This document shows, piece by piece, positions 1 through 5,078 of a stretch of DNA of 6,546 bases (position 1 is its first letter; every line of letters begins with the position of its first letter). The notes beneath the pieces are model-generated. The model worked only from the letters and a program-made list of their open reading frames with translations. It did not search any database and was not told the origin of the DNA. This DNA comes from Oscillospiraceae bacterium. Lineage in GTDB: Bacteria > Bacillota > Clostridia > Oscillospirales > Ruminococcaceae. The position numbers and the translations under genes were made by a program. The stretch lies in NCBI GenBank assembly GCA_017396055.1, contig JAFQND010000147.1, forward strand, positions 1 through 6,546. The letters run 5' to 3'.

Positions 1-196
1 GGTCCCAGGGCAGCACCGCGATACTGCCTTCCTCATAGATTTCGCCGTCTCGGTGGAGGATCCGTCCCTGCTCAATATAGGAGATCTCGCAGCATCCGGG
101 CCGGCAGGGAAGTATCATTTCGTACTGTGCCGTCTGATACCGGTGGGCATGCAGGATCTCAGGTGGACGATCAAGTGATAGAAGATAAAACCGCAA
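1..196 (-). CDS. Probable AraC-family transcriptional regulator, N-terminal part (cut by window start)
   Basis: An open minus-strand frame of 65 codons runs off the window edge. It reads like the N-terminal cupin-type sensor domain of AraC regulators: early His residues (LHAHRYQ), then CCEISYIEQGRILHRDGE, then YEEGSIAVLPW, the usual alternation of a 'v.yi..G...' strand with a 'G.i.vlpP' strand. No ATG or GTG lies in frame before the upstream stop. A TTG at 196-194 does, with GGAGGG five bases ahead of it, so TTG is the chosen start. The helix-turn-helix domain would lie outside the window, so the family call is inference from the sensor part only. It is transcribed away from the glycyl radical operon, the normal arrangement for a local activator that senses the pathway substrate. 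A different cupin-domain protein is the main alternative. Confidence 0.65.
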   Translation of the reverse strand, partial: MRFYLLSLDRPPEILHAHRYQTAQYEMILPCRPGCCEISYIEQGRILHRDGEIYEEGSIAVLPWD

Positions 197-201
197 ACGA
201 T

Positions 202-207
202 CCCTCC
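202..207 (-). promoter_or_regulatory. Ribosome binding site that fixes the TTG start of the regulator
   Basis: GGAGGG on the minus strand, five bases before TTG at 196-194. The only nearby ATG (209-207) overlaps this site and opens a different frame that stops after 12 codons, so it cannot be the regulator start. Confidence 0.65.
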
Positions 208-226
208 ATTCACTCTTGATATGGGT

Positions 227-255
227 ATCGTATCATAATTGTCCACCCTTGTCAA
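227..255 (-). promoter_or_regulatory. Sigma-A/70-type promoter of the divergent regulator
   Basis: On the minus strand, a perfect -35 TTGACA (255-250) is followed by a 17-base spacer and the -10 hexamer TACGAT (232-227). Transcription would begin near 220 and give a leader of about 25 bases before the TTG start. The -35 lies nine bases from the -35 of the opposite promoter, so one bound regulator could affect both. Confidence 0.6.
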
Positions 256-258
256 TAT

Positions 259-308
259 ATTCGGTTTACTTCTTCCAGCAAAAAGTTATAATAGAATCAG
301 AACCGAAT
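259..308. repeat. 8-bp inverted repeat bracketing the glycyl radical operon promoter (candidate operator)
   Basis: ATTCGGTT at 259-266 is perfectly mirrored by AACCGAAT at 301-308. The copies are 42 bp apart start to start, close to four helical turns. The left copy overlaps the -35 element and the right copy lies between the -10 and the ribosome binding site. This could be a paired operator for the neighbouring regulator or another factor. The functional role is inference. Confidence 0.45.
265..292 (+). promoter_or_regulatory. Promoter of the glycyl radical enzyme operon
   Basis: A perfect -10 TATAAT (287-292) has a weak -35 TTTACT (265-270) 16 bases upstream. A strong -10 with a poor -35 suits an activator-dependent promoter, consistent with the divergent AraC-like gene. 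Transcription would start near 299 and leave a very short leader. Confidence 0.6.
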
Positions 309-311
309 GAC

Positions 312-316
312 AGGAG
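312..316 (+). promoter_or_regulatory. Ribosome binding site of the glycyl radical enzyme gene
   Basis: AGGAG directly abuts the in-frame ATG at 317, too close to serve it. It is nine bases from the in-frame GTG at 326 and seven bases from an out-of-frame ATG at 324. The spacing therefore favours GTG 326 as the true start of the enzyme, which would remove three residues from the longest reading. Confidence 0.6.
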
Positions 317-2452
317 ATGGAATATGTGGCTGCCGTTCCCAACACCACAAAAGCCCTGAAAGAAGAGATGATCTGCCGCAGAAAAGCAACCAGCCGCTTT
401 TTCTGTAATGCTGCCTGGTACAAAGGCATGAGCTATGCCGAACATCCCACCGAGGAAATTCCGATTGCCAGGGCATATGCCTTTCAGAATATGCTTACTC
501 TGGGAGAAAAGCATATTTATGCGAATGACTTGATTTTCGGTTCTATCATCGGCCAGTACAGTGACGGTATTCCGGATGATGATGTCCGCTACTACGAAAA
601 CTTCTCACATATCGCTGGCGAACGCGGCTGGCTGCAGGGCTGTGACCATTATGCTTCTGCCTATGACCGCCTGCTTCAGCTGGGCGTCGGCGGTATTCTC
701 GCAGAGATCAGAGATTCTTTGAAAAAACACAGCGGTGACCGTGAAAAAGAGATTTTCCTGACCGCCTGTCGTATCGAGATGGAGGCTTTCCGCGACTGGA
801 TCATCGCTCATGCTGAGAAGACCGAAGATCCGGAAATTCAGCGCATCTGCAGAAAAGTCGCCGTGGAGCCGCCTGCTTCTTTCCGTGAAGCTCTTCAGCT
901 GGTATGGTTTGCACATACGATCTATCAGTGGCAGGGCCTTTATGCCATGGCACTCGGCCGTATGGACCAGTATCTGTATCCTTATTATCGCCGTGATATC
1001 GACGAGGGCGTCCTAACTGACGAAGAGGTACAGAATCTTTTAGAAAATACTTTCATCAAAATATATGAGCAGCGTCTCTGGCTGGACCGGGACGATGTAT
1101 GCAACATCTGCGTGGCAGGCGTTACCCCTGGTGGAGAAAATGCCGTGAACGGCCTTACCTATGCGGTTCTATATGCCGTCGGCAAGTGTAATATCCCCGG
1201 CCCCAATCTCTCTGCCCGTATTCATCCGGATACACCGGATCATTTCCTCTGTGAAGCCCTGAAAGTCATCGGTACCGGCCTTGGATATCCGGCACTGATG
1301 AATGATGAAGTGAATATGAAAGCTCTGGCTTCCATGGGTTATGATCTGCGTGACGTCAGAAACTACTGCATGGTCGGTTGTATCGAAAACTTCCTTCCCG
1401 GATTGCAGCCGCCTTGGTCGGATGGTCGGTTTGACTCGGCAAAGATGCTCGAGCTGACTTTCGGCAGAGGATATGATTTCCGCACCGGCGAGAGAAAAGG
1501 CATCGATACCGGCGACCCTCTGACTTTTGAGACGATGGACGACTTTATGTGGGCATATGAGGCCCAGATCAAAGCGGGTGCTGAGTTCTATGCCTTCCGT
1601 ATTATCCGGGAAAATGCCCGTTACAATAACCGTGATTATGTCAACCCCTTCCTCTCCTGCCTGAGCGTCGGCTGTGTGGAAAAGGGAAAAGATCTCTGCA
1701 ACGGCGGTTCGGTTTATCCTGCCGCACATGGTGCTGTGATCATGGGCATTGGCACTATTGCCGATTCGCTGTGTGCGATCGAGCAGTGTGTTTATAAGGA
1801 AAAGTCCATCTCGATGGAAACACTGATCGCTGCTCTGAAGGCTGATTTTGTCGGCTATGAGAAAGAACGTGATCTGCTGCTCGCCGCTCCGAAATACGGC
1901 AACGACTGTGATGATGCGGACAAATACGCTGTCTGGCTTACCGATTATACCGCCGATCTGTTTGATCAGTATCGTCTGGAGGATGGCGGCCGATTCTATA
2001 CCGCCATGGCTTCCAACACCAGCAACATTCCCGCCGGCAGGGAATGTGCTGCTACTCCCGACGGACGCAAAGCGGGCGAACCTCTCAGCGATGCTGCTTC
2101 GCCCACCTACGGCAGAGACCGCCGTGGTCCCACTTATACCGTCCGCTCTGTTACCAAGCCGGATTACACACGTGTAGCCTGCGGAACGGTTATCAATCAG
2201 AAGTATTCCCCCTCGGCTTTCCGCGGTGATGCGAACATCGCCAGACTTTGCGCGCTGATCAGGATCTATTTTGCAGGCGGCGGTCAGGAGATGCAGATCA
2301 ACTCTGTCTCCCGTGAGATCCTCATTGATGCCATGGAACATCCTGAGAACCATCAGGATCTGGTGGTCCGTGTCTCCGGATTCAGCGCATATTATACCAA
2401 GCTGGAGCGGGAAGTACAGCTGGATATCCTCAGCCGTACCGAGCAGGGCTGA
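317..2452 (+). CDS. Glycyl radical enzyme of the dehydratase/lyase (Cys-x-Glu) type, substrate unknown
   Basis: A 711-residue member of the PFL-like glycyl radical superfamily, a cytoplasmic, oxygen-sensitive radical catalyst. The C-terminal glycyl loop is RVSGFSAYYTKL with the radical glycine at Gly688. The active-site loop is VGCIENF, giving thiyl Cys355 and general-base Glu357. Other superfamily landmarks are EPPASFREALQLVWF, ARIHPDTP with GYPALMND (about 300-332), TPDGRKAGEPLSDA (about 580-593) and GGGQEMQINSV (from about 654). Cys355-Glu357 excludes pyruvate formate-lyase, which has adjacent cysteines. From memory of glycerol dehydratase (Cys433, Glu435, Asp447, Gly763, 787 residues), Asp369 matches Asp447 and the Cys-to-Gly distance is nearly equal, so the missing residues are all before the cysteine. 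Gly loop to C-terminus is normal, so the gene looks intact. The activase follows 11 bases downstream. The start may be GTG 326 instead of ATG 317. I do not recognise the substrate class. Confidence 0.93.
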   Translation: MEYVAAVPNTTKALKEEMICRRKATSRFFCNAAWYKGMSYAEHPTEEIPIARAYAFQNMLTLGEKHIYANDLIFGSIIGQYSDGIPDDDVRYYENFSHIAGERGWLQGCDHYASAYDRLLQLGVGGILAEIRDSLKKHSGDREKEIFLTACRIEMEAFRDWIIAHAEKTEDPEIQRICRKVAVEPPASFREALQLVWFAHTIYQWQGLYAMALGRMDQYLYPYYRRDIDEGVLTDEEVQNLLENTFIKIYEQRLWLDRDDVCNICVAGVTPGGENAVNGLTYAVLYAVGKCNIPGPNLSARIHPDTPDHFLCEALKVIGTGLGYPALMNDEVNMKALASMGYDLRDVRNYCMVGCIENFLPGLQPPWSDGRFDSAKMLELTFGRGYDFRTGERKGIDTGDPLTFETMDDFMWAYEAQIKAGAEFYAFRIIRENARYNNRDYVNPFLSCLSVGCVEKGKDLCNGGSVYPAAHGAVIMGIGTIADSLCAIEQCVYKEKSISMETLIAALKADFVGYEKERDLLLAAPKYGNDCDDADKYAVWLTDYTADLFDQYRLEDGGRFYTAMASNTSNIPAGRECAATPDGRKAGEPLSDAASPTYGRDRRGPTYTVRSVTKPDYTRVACGTVINQKYSPSAFRGDANIARLCALIRIYFAGGGQEMQINSVSREILIDAMEHPENHQDLVVRVSGFSAYYTKLEREVQLDILSRTEQG
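324..359 (+). other. Possible 11-codon overlapping leader ORF
   Basis: ATG at 324-326 sits seven bases after AGGAG, the best spacing of any start here. It opens a frame shifted from the enzyme, encoding MWLPFPTPQKP, and stops with TGA at 357-359. It shares bases with the probable enzyme start GTG (326). It could be a decoy start, a translational attenuator or chance. A sequencing error at the 5' end is another explanation, although the enzyme frame itself is intact from 317. Confidence 0.22.
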
Positions 2453-2463
2453 CGGAGGTCACG

Positions 2464-3183
2464 ATGGAACTGAACATCTTCAATATCCAGCATTTCTGCA
2501 GCGGAGATGGCCCCGGCATCCGTACGACGGTGTTCTTCGGCTCTTGTCCGCTCAGGTGTCCATGGTGTCATAATCCCGAATGTTTCTCCAATACCCGTAC
2601 ACTTTCTATGGAAAAGGTGATGGAGGAACTCCTCCATGACAAGGAGTTCTACGACCGCTCTAAAGGCGGCGTGACCATTTCCGGCGGCGAACCGCTGGCA
2701 AGACAGGAGGCCTGCATTGCCCTTCTGGAGCAGGTCAGAGCCCATGGCATCCACACCGCTCTGGACACCTCTCTCGCTGTGAAAGATCCTGATTTCAGCA
2801 GGCTGCTTCCTCTGACAGACCTATTCCTGGCAGATATTAAAACTGCCGACCCGGAAGCTTTTTGTGCTGTCTGTGGTGGAGAGCTGCAGACGGTGCTGGA
2901 TAATCTGAACTTCCTGACCGAAAAGGGCGCGGATGTTGTTCTGCGTGTTCCGCTGATCCCGGGCTTTAATACGGATGATGCTTCTCTGGAAGGGATCATC
3001 TCCCTGATCCGGCAGTATCCTTATCCTGTAACGCTACTGCCTTTCCACCGGATGGGCAGCGGGAAATACAAGGAGCTGGGAATGAAGTATGCCTATGCAG
3101 ATACCGCACCTCTTTCCGCAAGGGAAGTGGAGCAGATCAGTCAGTGCTTCCGTGCCGCCGGTATCCGAGAAGCCGCAATATGA
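2464..3183 (+). CDS. Glycyl radical enzyme activating enzyme (radical SAM), short single-cluster form
   Basis: A 239-residue radical SAM protein that would use a [4Fe-4S] cluster and S-adenosylmethionine to abstract a hydrogen from Gly688 of the enzyme encoded just upstream. It has the activase signature GDGPGIRTTVFF, then the cluster motif C28-x3-C32-x2-C35 (CPLRCPWCHNPE), then GGVTISGGEPL (68-78) for SAM binding, DIKTAD, LRVPLIPGFN and LLPFHRMGSGKYKELG. The length matches PFL-activase types. The ferredoxin-like insert with two further clusters, found after the CxxxCxxC motif in most activases of dehydratase-type enzymes, is absent. Small departures from the usual family motifs are GSC instead of GC before the cluster, DTSL instead of DTSG, and no obvious HxxxTG motif. 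GGAGG at 2454-2458 lies five bases before the ATG, and the gap to the enzyme gene is 11 bases, so the two are co-transcribed. Confidence 0.93.
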   Translation: MELNIFNIQHFCSGDGPGIRTTVFFGSCPLRCPWCHNPECFSNTRTLSMEKVMEELLHDKEFYDRSKGGVTISGGEPLARQEACIALLEQVRAHGIHTALDTSLAVKDPDFSRLLPLTDLFLADIKTADPEAFCAVCGGELQTVLDNLNFLTEKGADVVLRVPLIPGFNTDDASLEGIISLIRQYPYPVTLLPFHRMGSGKYKELGMKYAYADTAPLSAREVEQISQCFRAAGIREAAI

Positions 3184-3189
3184 CAAAGC

Positions 3190-3224
3190 AAAACGGTATG
3201 GTCCGAAAGGATCATACCGTTTTT
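3190..3224 (+). terminator. Intrinsic terminator shared by convergent operons
   Basis: A 15-bp stem (3190-3204 with 3209-3223, one G-U pair) closes on a GAAA tetraloop and ends in a run of five T (3220-3224). It starts seven bases after the activase stop codon. On the opposite strand the same hairpin starts three bases after the stop of the minus-strand gene and is followed by TTTTGCTTTG, so it probably works in both directions. Confidence 0.9.
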
Positions 3225-3226
3225 CA

Positions 3227-3733
3227 TCAGGGGTTATTGCCGAAAACAACTTCAGCCTCTTTTTCCTTCTCCTGCAGAAGAAGATATTCCTCTGCATTGT
3301 GCCGGATCCGTTCGATCTCTGATTCAGTCAGGGGCCGGACAGGCTTTGCCGGGCTGCCCACAGCCAGATATCCGTCGGGAATGACGGCTTTGCCGGTGAC
3401 CAGCGCTCCCGCGCCGATGATGCAGTTTCTGCCCACCTTTGCGCCGGAGAGGATGATCGAACCCATACCAATGACAGTGCAGTCACCGATCTCACAGCCA
3501 TGCAGGATCGCTCCGTGACCGACGGTCACCTCGTCACCGAGAATACAAGGCATTCCTCCATCCAGATGGAAAACGGCATTTTCCTGGATATTGCAGTTTC
3601 TGCCGACGATAATGGGTGCCAGATCGCCGCGCAGTACGCTGTTGTACCAGACTGAGGTACCCTCGCCGAGGGTCACGTCGCCGGATACCACCGCGCCGCG
3701 GAAGAGGGTGACAGAGGGATGAATATTCATCAT
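3227..3733 (-). CDS. Gamma-carbonic-anhydrase-like hexapeptide-repeat protein (YrdA/PaaY-like)
   Basis: A 168-residue left-handed beta-helix protein. Hexapeptide repeats run from about residue 8 to 130 (for example VSGDVTLGEGTSVWYNSVLRGD and VGRNCIIGAGALV), followed by SPAKPVRPLTESE and a C-terminal helix (about 140-160), the standard architecture of the family. Three candidate zinc ligands are visible: His56 (NAVFHLD), His73 and His78 (VGHGAILHGC). The five-residue spacing of the last two matches archaeal Cam (His117/His122). The acidic loop carrying the Cam catalytic Glu is not present, as in YrdA-type proteins, so carbonic anhydrase activity is uncertain; trimerisation and metal binding are expected from family knowledge. 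The start ATG overlaps the stop of the upstream gene in an ATGA four-base overlap, implying translational coupling. A second ATG follows immediately and could be used instead. Confidence 0.9.
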   Translation of the reverse strand: MMNIHPSVTLFRGAVVSGDVTLGEGTSVWYNSVLRGDLAPIIVGRNCNIQENAVFHLDGGMPCILGDEVTVGHGAILHGCEIGDCTVIGMGSIILSGAKVGRNCIIGAGALVTGKAVIPDGYLAVGSPAKPVRPLTESEIERIRHNAEEYLLLQEKEKEAEVVFGNNP

Positions 3734-4554
3734 CTGCGTCCTTTTTCCTTATAGTAAAGGTGTGCCTGCAGCGCCCAGTCGGTCTGGATAATATCGAATC
3801 CGCGGTCGGCCAGCCAGCCCCACGCTTTGTCGGGGTCTCCTGCCATGGCTTCATCATCTGTGCGGCAGCCGGCGATGATATCTTTATGGTTATAGACGAT
3901 GGGGTTGACCCAGACGAGCAGATCGTTTTTATGCATCCAGTCGAGATATTCGGGGGAAGCAACCGGCTCGGTATCTTCGGTGAAGAGGACTTCTGCACCG
4001 AGCAGAGAAATATTCCGCTTCAGAAGTTCAGGACAAACGGTGTCGGTGTGCCGGACGATGGGCATATAGGGCAGATCGGGTGCGATTTCTTCTACCATAT
4101 TGAACCATTTGGGATCGGCAGAGGTTTTGATGATGACTTCTTTTTCCATGCCGTGGCGACGGACGGCCGCAGTGATCTCAGGCATGGCGGTCCAGAATTT
4201 ATCGATGTTCACATAGGCACGGCCTTTGAGCATTTCGAGAATATCATCCAGTTTTGCGATGCGGTCAGCGGTGGGAACGCCGTCCTGATTGACAAAGCAG
4301 AGCGCTTCCACTTCGGCAGCTGTCATATCGGCAATGCGCTTTTCGCTGCGCAGATGGGGGAATTCCATGCCGGGATGGAAAACGAAAAGGCTGCCGTCAG
4401 CGGCTCTTGCCACGTCGATCTCGACGATATCGGCATGGGCACGCAGGGCGATTTCATAAGCTTTCATGGTGTTGCAGGGAATGTTACCGCCGGCAGTGCC
4501 CCGGTGCGCGGCGATCAGAATCCGCTCGGAGGCGGCTTCACGGATGGTTTTCAT
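3730..4554 (-). CDS. Glycerophosphodiester phosphodiesterase family protein
   Basis: A 274-residue predicted cytoplasmic TIM-barrel enzyme with no signal peptide or membrane segment. The family hydrolyses glycerophosphodiesters to glycerol 3-phosphate and an alcohol. Visible motifs are AAHRG (catalytic His17), NT at 28-29, DIVEIDVA (metal ligands Glu45 and Asp47), DGSLFVFHPG (second catalytic His60), YVNIDKFW (Asp118 at the position of the third acidic ligand, usually Glu in NIEIK), LLVWVNP, and the C-terminal FDIIQTDWA. Departures from the canonical family are CNT for ENT, HPG for HD, and NIDKFW for NIEIK. These suggest a divergent subfamily whose substrate may not be a standard phospholipid headgroup diester. 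AAAGGAG lies seven bases before the ATG. It is first in a two-gene operon with the hexapeptide protein. Confidence 0.88.
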   Translation of the reverse strand: MKTIREAASERILIAAHRGTAGGNIPCNTMKAYEIALRAHADIVEIDVARAADGSLFVFHPGMEFPHLRSEKRIADMTAAEVEALCFVNQDGVPTADRIAKLDDILEMLKGRAYVNIDKFWTAMPEITAAVRRHGMEKEVIIKTSADPKWFNMVEEIAPDLPYMPIVRHTDTVCPELLKRNISLLGAEVLFTEDTEPVASPEYLDWMHKNDLLVWVNPIVYNHKDIIAGCRTDDEAMAGDPDKAWGWLADRGFDIIQTDWALQAHLYYKEKGRR

Positions 4555-4561
4555 AATATCG

Positions 4562-4568
4562 CTCCTTT
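4562..4568 (-). promoter_or_regulatory. Ribosome binding site of the phosphodiesterase gene
   Basis: AAAGGAG on the minus strand with a seven-base spacer to ATG at 4554-4552, which supports this start. Confidence 0.7.
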
Positions 4569-4589
4569 AAGATATTTTTTATCAGTTTC

Positions 4590-4618
4590 AGTTTAATCCA
4601 AAGGCGGGAAAAAAGCAA
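4590..4618 (-). promoter_or_regulatory. Weak candidate promoter of the phosphodiesterase/hexapeptide operon
   Basis: On the minus strand TTGCTT (4618-4613) and TAAACT (4595-4590) are 17 bases apart. Both match the consensus only partly. This is the best pair I found in the gap and is offered tentatively. Confidence 0.28.
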
Positions 4619-4661
4619 GACTTTTGCCGTTCATAGACTTCGGCACTTCAACTTGCTAAAT

Positions 4662-4677
4662 GCACAAAATTTTATGC
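4662..4677. repeat. 16-bp near-palindrome upstream of the leuA promoter
   Basis: GCACAAAATTTTATGC is a palindrome apart from one mismatched pair, centred about 66 bases before the expected leuA transcript start. It could be an operator half of the TGCAC motif set, or part of an AT-rich upstream promoter element. Confidence 0.35.
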
Positions 4678-4685
4678 TTTTAATC

Positions 4686-4713
4686 GTGCAAACAGACAGA
4701 TTGACTTTTGCAC
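4686..4713. repeat. Inverted repeat GTGCAAA/TTTGCAC spanning the leuA -35 element
   Basis: GTGCAAA (4686-4692) is mirrored by TTTGCAC (4707-4713) with 14 bases between them that include the -35 TTGACT. The right copy continues as TTTGCACAAA (4707-4716), and TGCACAAA occurs again at 4661-4668. The position would let a bound protein block polymerase. The function is inference. Confidence 0.38.
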
Positions 4714-4729
4714 AAAGTTTCGTTATACT
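4701..4729 (+). promoter_or_regulatory. Sigma-A-type promoter of the T-box/leuA transcript
   Basis: -35 TTGACT (4701-4706), a 17-base spacer and -10 TATACT (4724-4729), each one base from consensus. Transcription should start near 4736, about 15 bases before stem I of the T-box, which is the expected geometry. Confidence 0.85.
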
Positions 4730-4750
4730 AATACCAATAGCCTAAATGCA

Positions 4751-5040
4751 GTGATGGGGAAAAAGTCCTGTCGGTGCGGGTTACAGAGAGCCGTCGGTCG
4801 GTGCAAGGCGGTGCCCGTGTCAGGTCAACTGGCCCCTGAGCAGCCGGCTGAACGCGTTGTGTCATCAGACACCCGTCATTAGGCACGGACGGAGCTCCAC
4901 CGTTACAGGGAGAAACATTCGCCGTTAGATTCAGGCTGATGTGATGAGAGGACGCTTTGGCGTCAACAAGAATGGTACCGCGGAAGGTTCGCTTTCGTTT
5001 CTTGATGTGAGAATACTCACCGGAAACGAGGGCTTTTTTT
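4751..5040 (+). promoter_or_regulatory. T-box riboswitch leader, probably leucine-responsive
   Basis: The leader of leuA folds as a T-box that reads tRNA charging. Stem I starts with GGGG (4756-4759) pairing CCCC (4833-4836), then CCTG (4767-4770) with CAGG (4821-4824). It carries the conserved AGAGAG (4785-4790) and a distal loop near GGTCGGTGCAAGG. The specifier loop 3' side is TCAACTGG (4825-4832). Reading CAA as the usual GAA position gives CTG (4829-4831), a leucine codon followed by a purine. Further hairpins follow, including CAGCCGGCTG (4841-4850) and stem III GACGC-TTTG-GCGTC (4951-4964). The T-box core AAGAATGGTACCGCGG (4968-4983) holds UGGU (4973-4976), complementary to an ACCA tRNA end. 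GCG (4980-4982) can pair CGC (4990-4992) in the antiterminator, which competes with the terminator stem. Confidence 0.93.
4991..5040 (+). terminator. T-box regulated intrinsic terminator
   Basis: An 11-bp outer stem (4991-5001 with 5023-5033, two G-U pairs) and an inner GTGAG/CTCAC helix (5007-5011 with 5016-5020) are followed by seven T (5034-5040). The left arm includes the bases needed for the antiterminator, so binding of uncharged tRNA would prevent terminator formation. Confidence 0.9.
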
Positions 5041-5078
5041 ATTTTACATCACAAGCCGACCCGAGAAAGGAACGCGTT

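Noticed and set aside
199..209. ATG at 209-207 (minus strand) as the regulator start
   Set aside because: Its frame stops after 12 codons and it overlaps the ribosome binding site of the TTG start.
1169..2353. 394-codon open frame antisense to the glycyl radical enzyme gene
   Set aside because: It lies wholly inside the well-supported enzyme gene, its translation resembles no protein family I know, and it is explained by codon bias on the coding strand.
317..2452. Identity as pyruvate formate-lyase (pflB)
   Set aside because: The active site has a single cysteine in GCIE, not the adjacent Cys-Cys pair, and the length and C-terminal sequence differ.
1..3224. Bacterial microcompartment or known glycyl radical pathway cluster
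   Set aside because: No shell protein, aldehyde dehydrogenase, transporter or other pathway gene is in the window. Only the enzyme, activase and regulator are seen.
3760..4596. 278-codon plus-strand frame over the phosphodiesterase gene
   Set aside because: The minus strand carries the catalytic motifs and a good ribosome binding site. The plus frame has no recognisable domain.
4614..4657. Imperfect hairpin AGCAAG...CTTGCT with inner TGCCG/CGGCA as a terminator
   Set aside because: The stem is interrupted by internal loops and has no T-run on either side. It is probably incidental.
4555..5078. CRISPR array, tRNA or insertion sequence in the long intergenic region
   Set aside because: No regular repeat-spacer pattern, cloverleaf or transposase-related inverted ends were found. 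The region is fully explained by promoters and the T-box leader.
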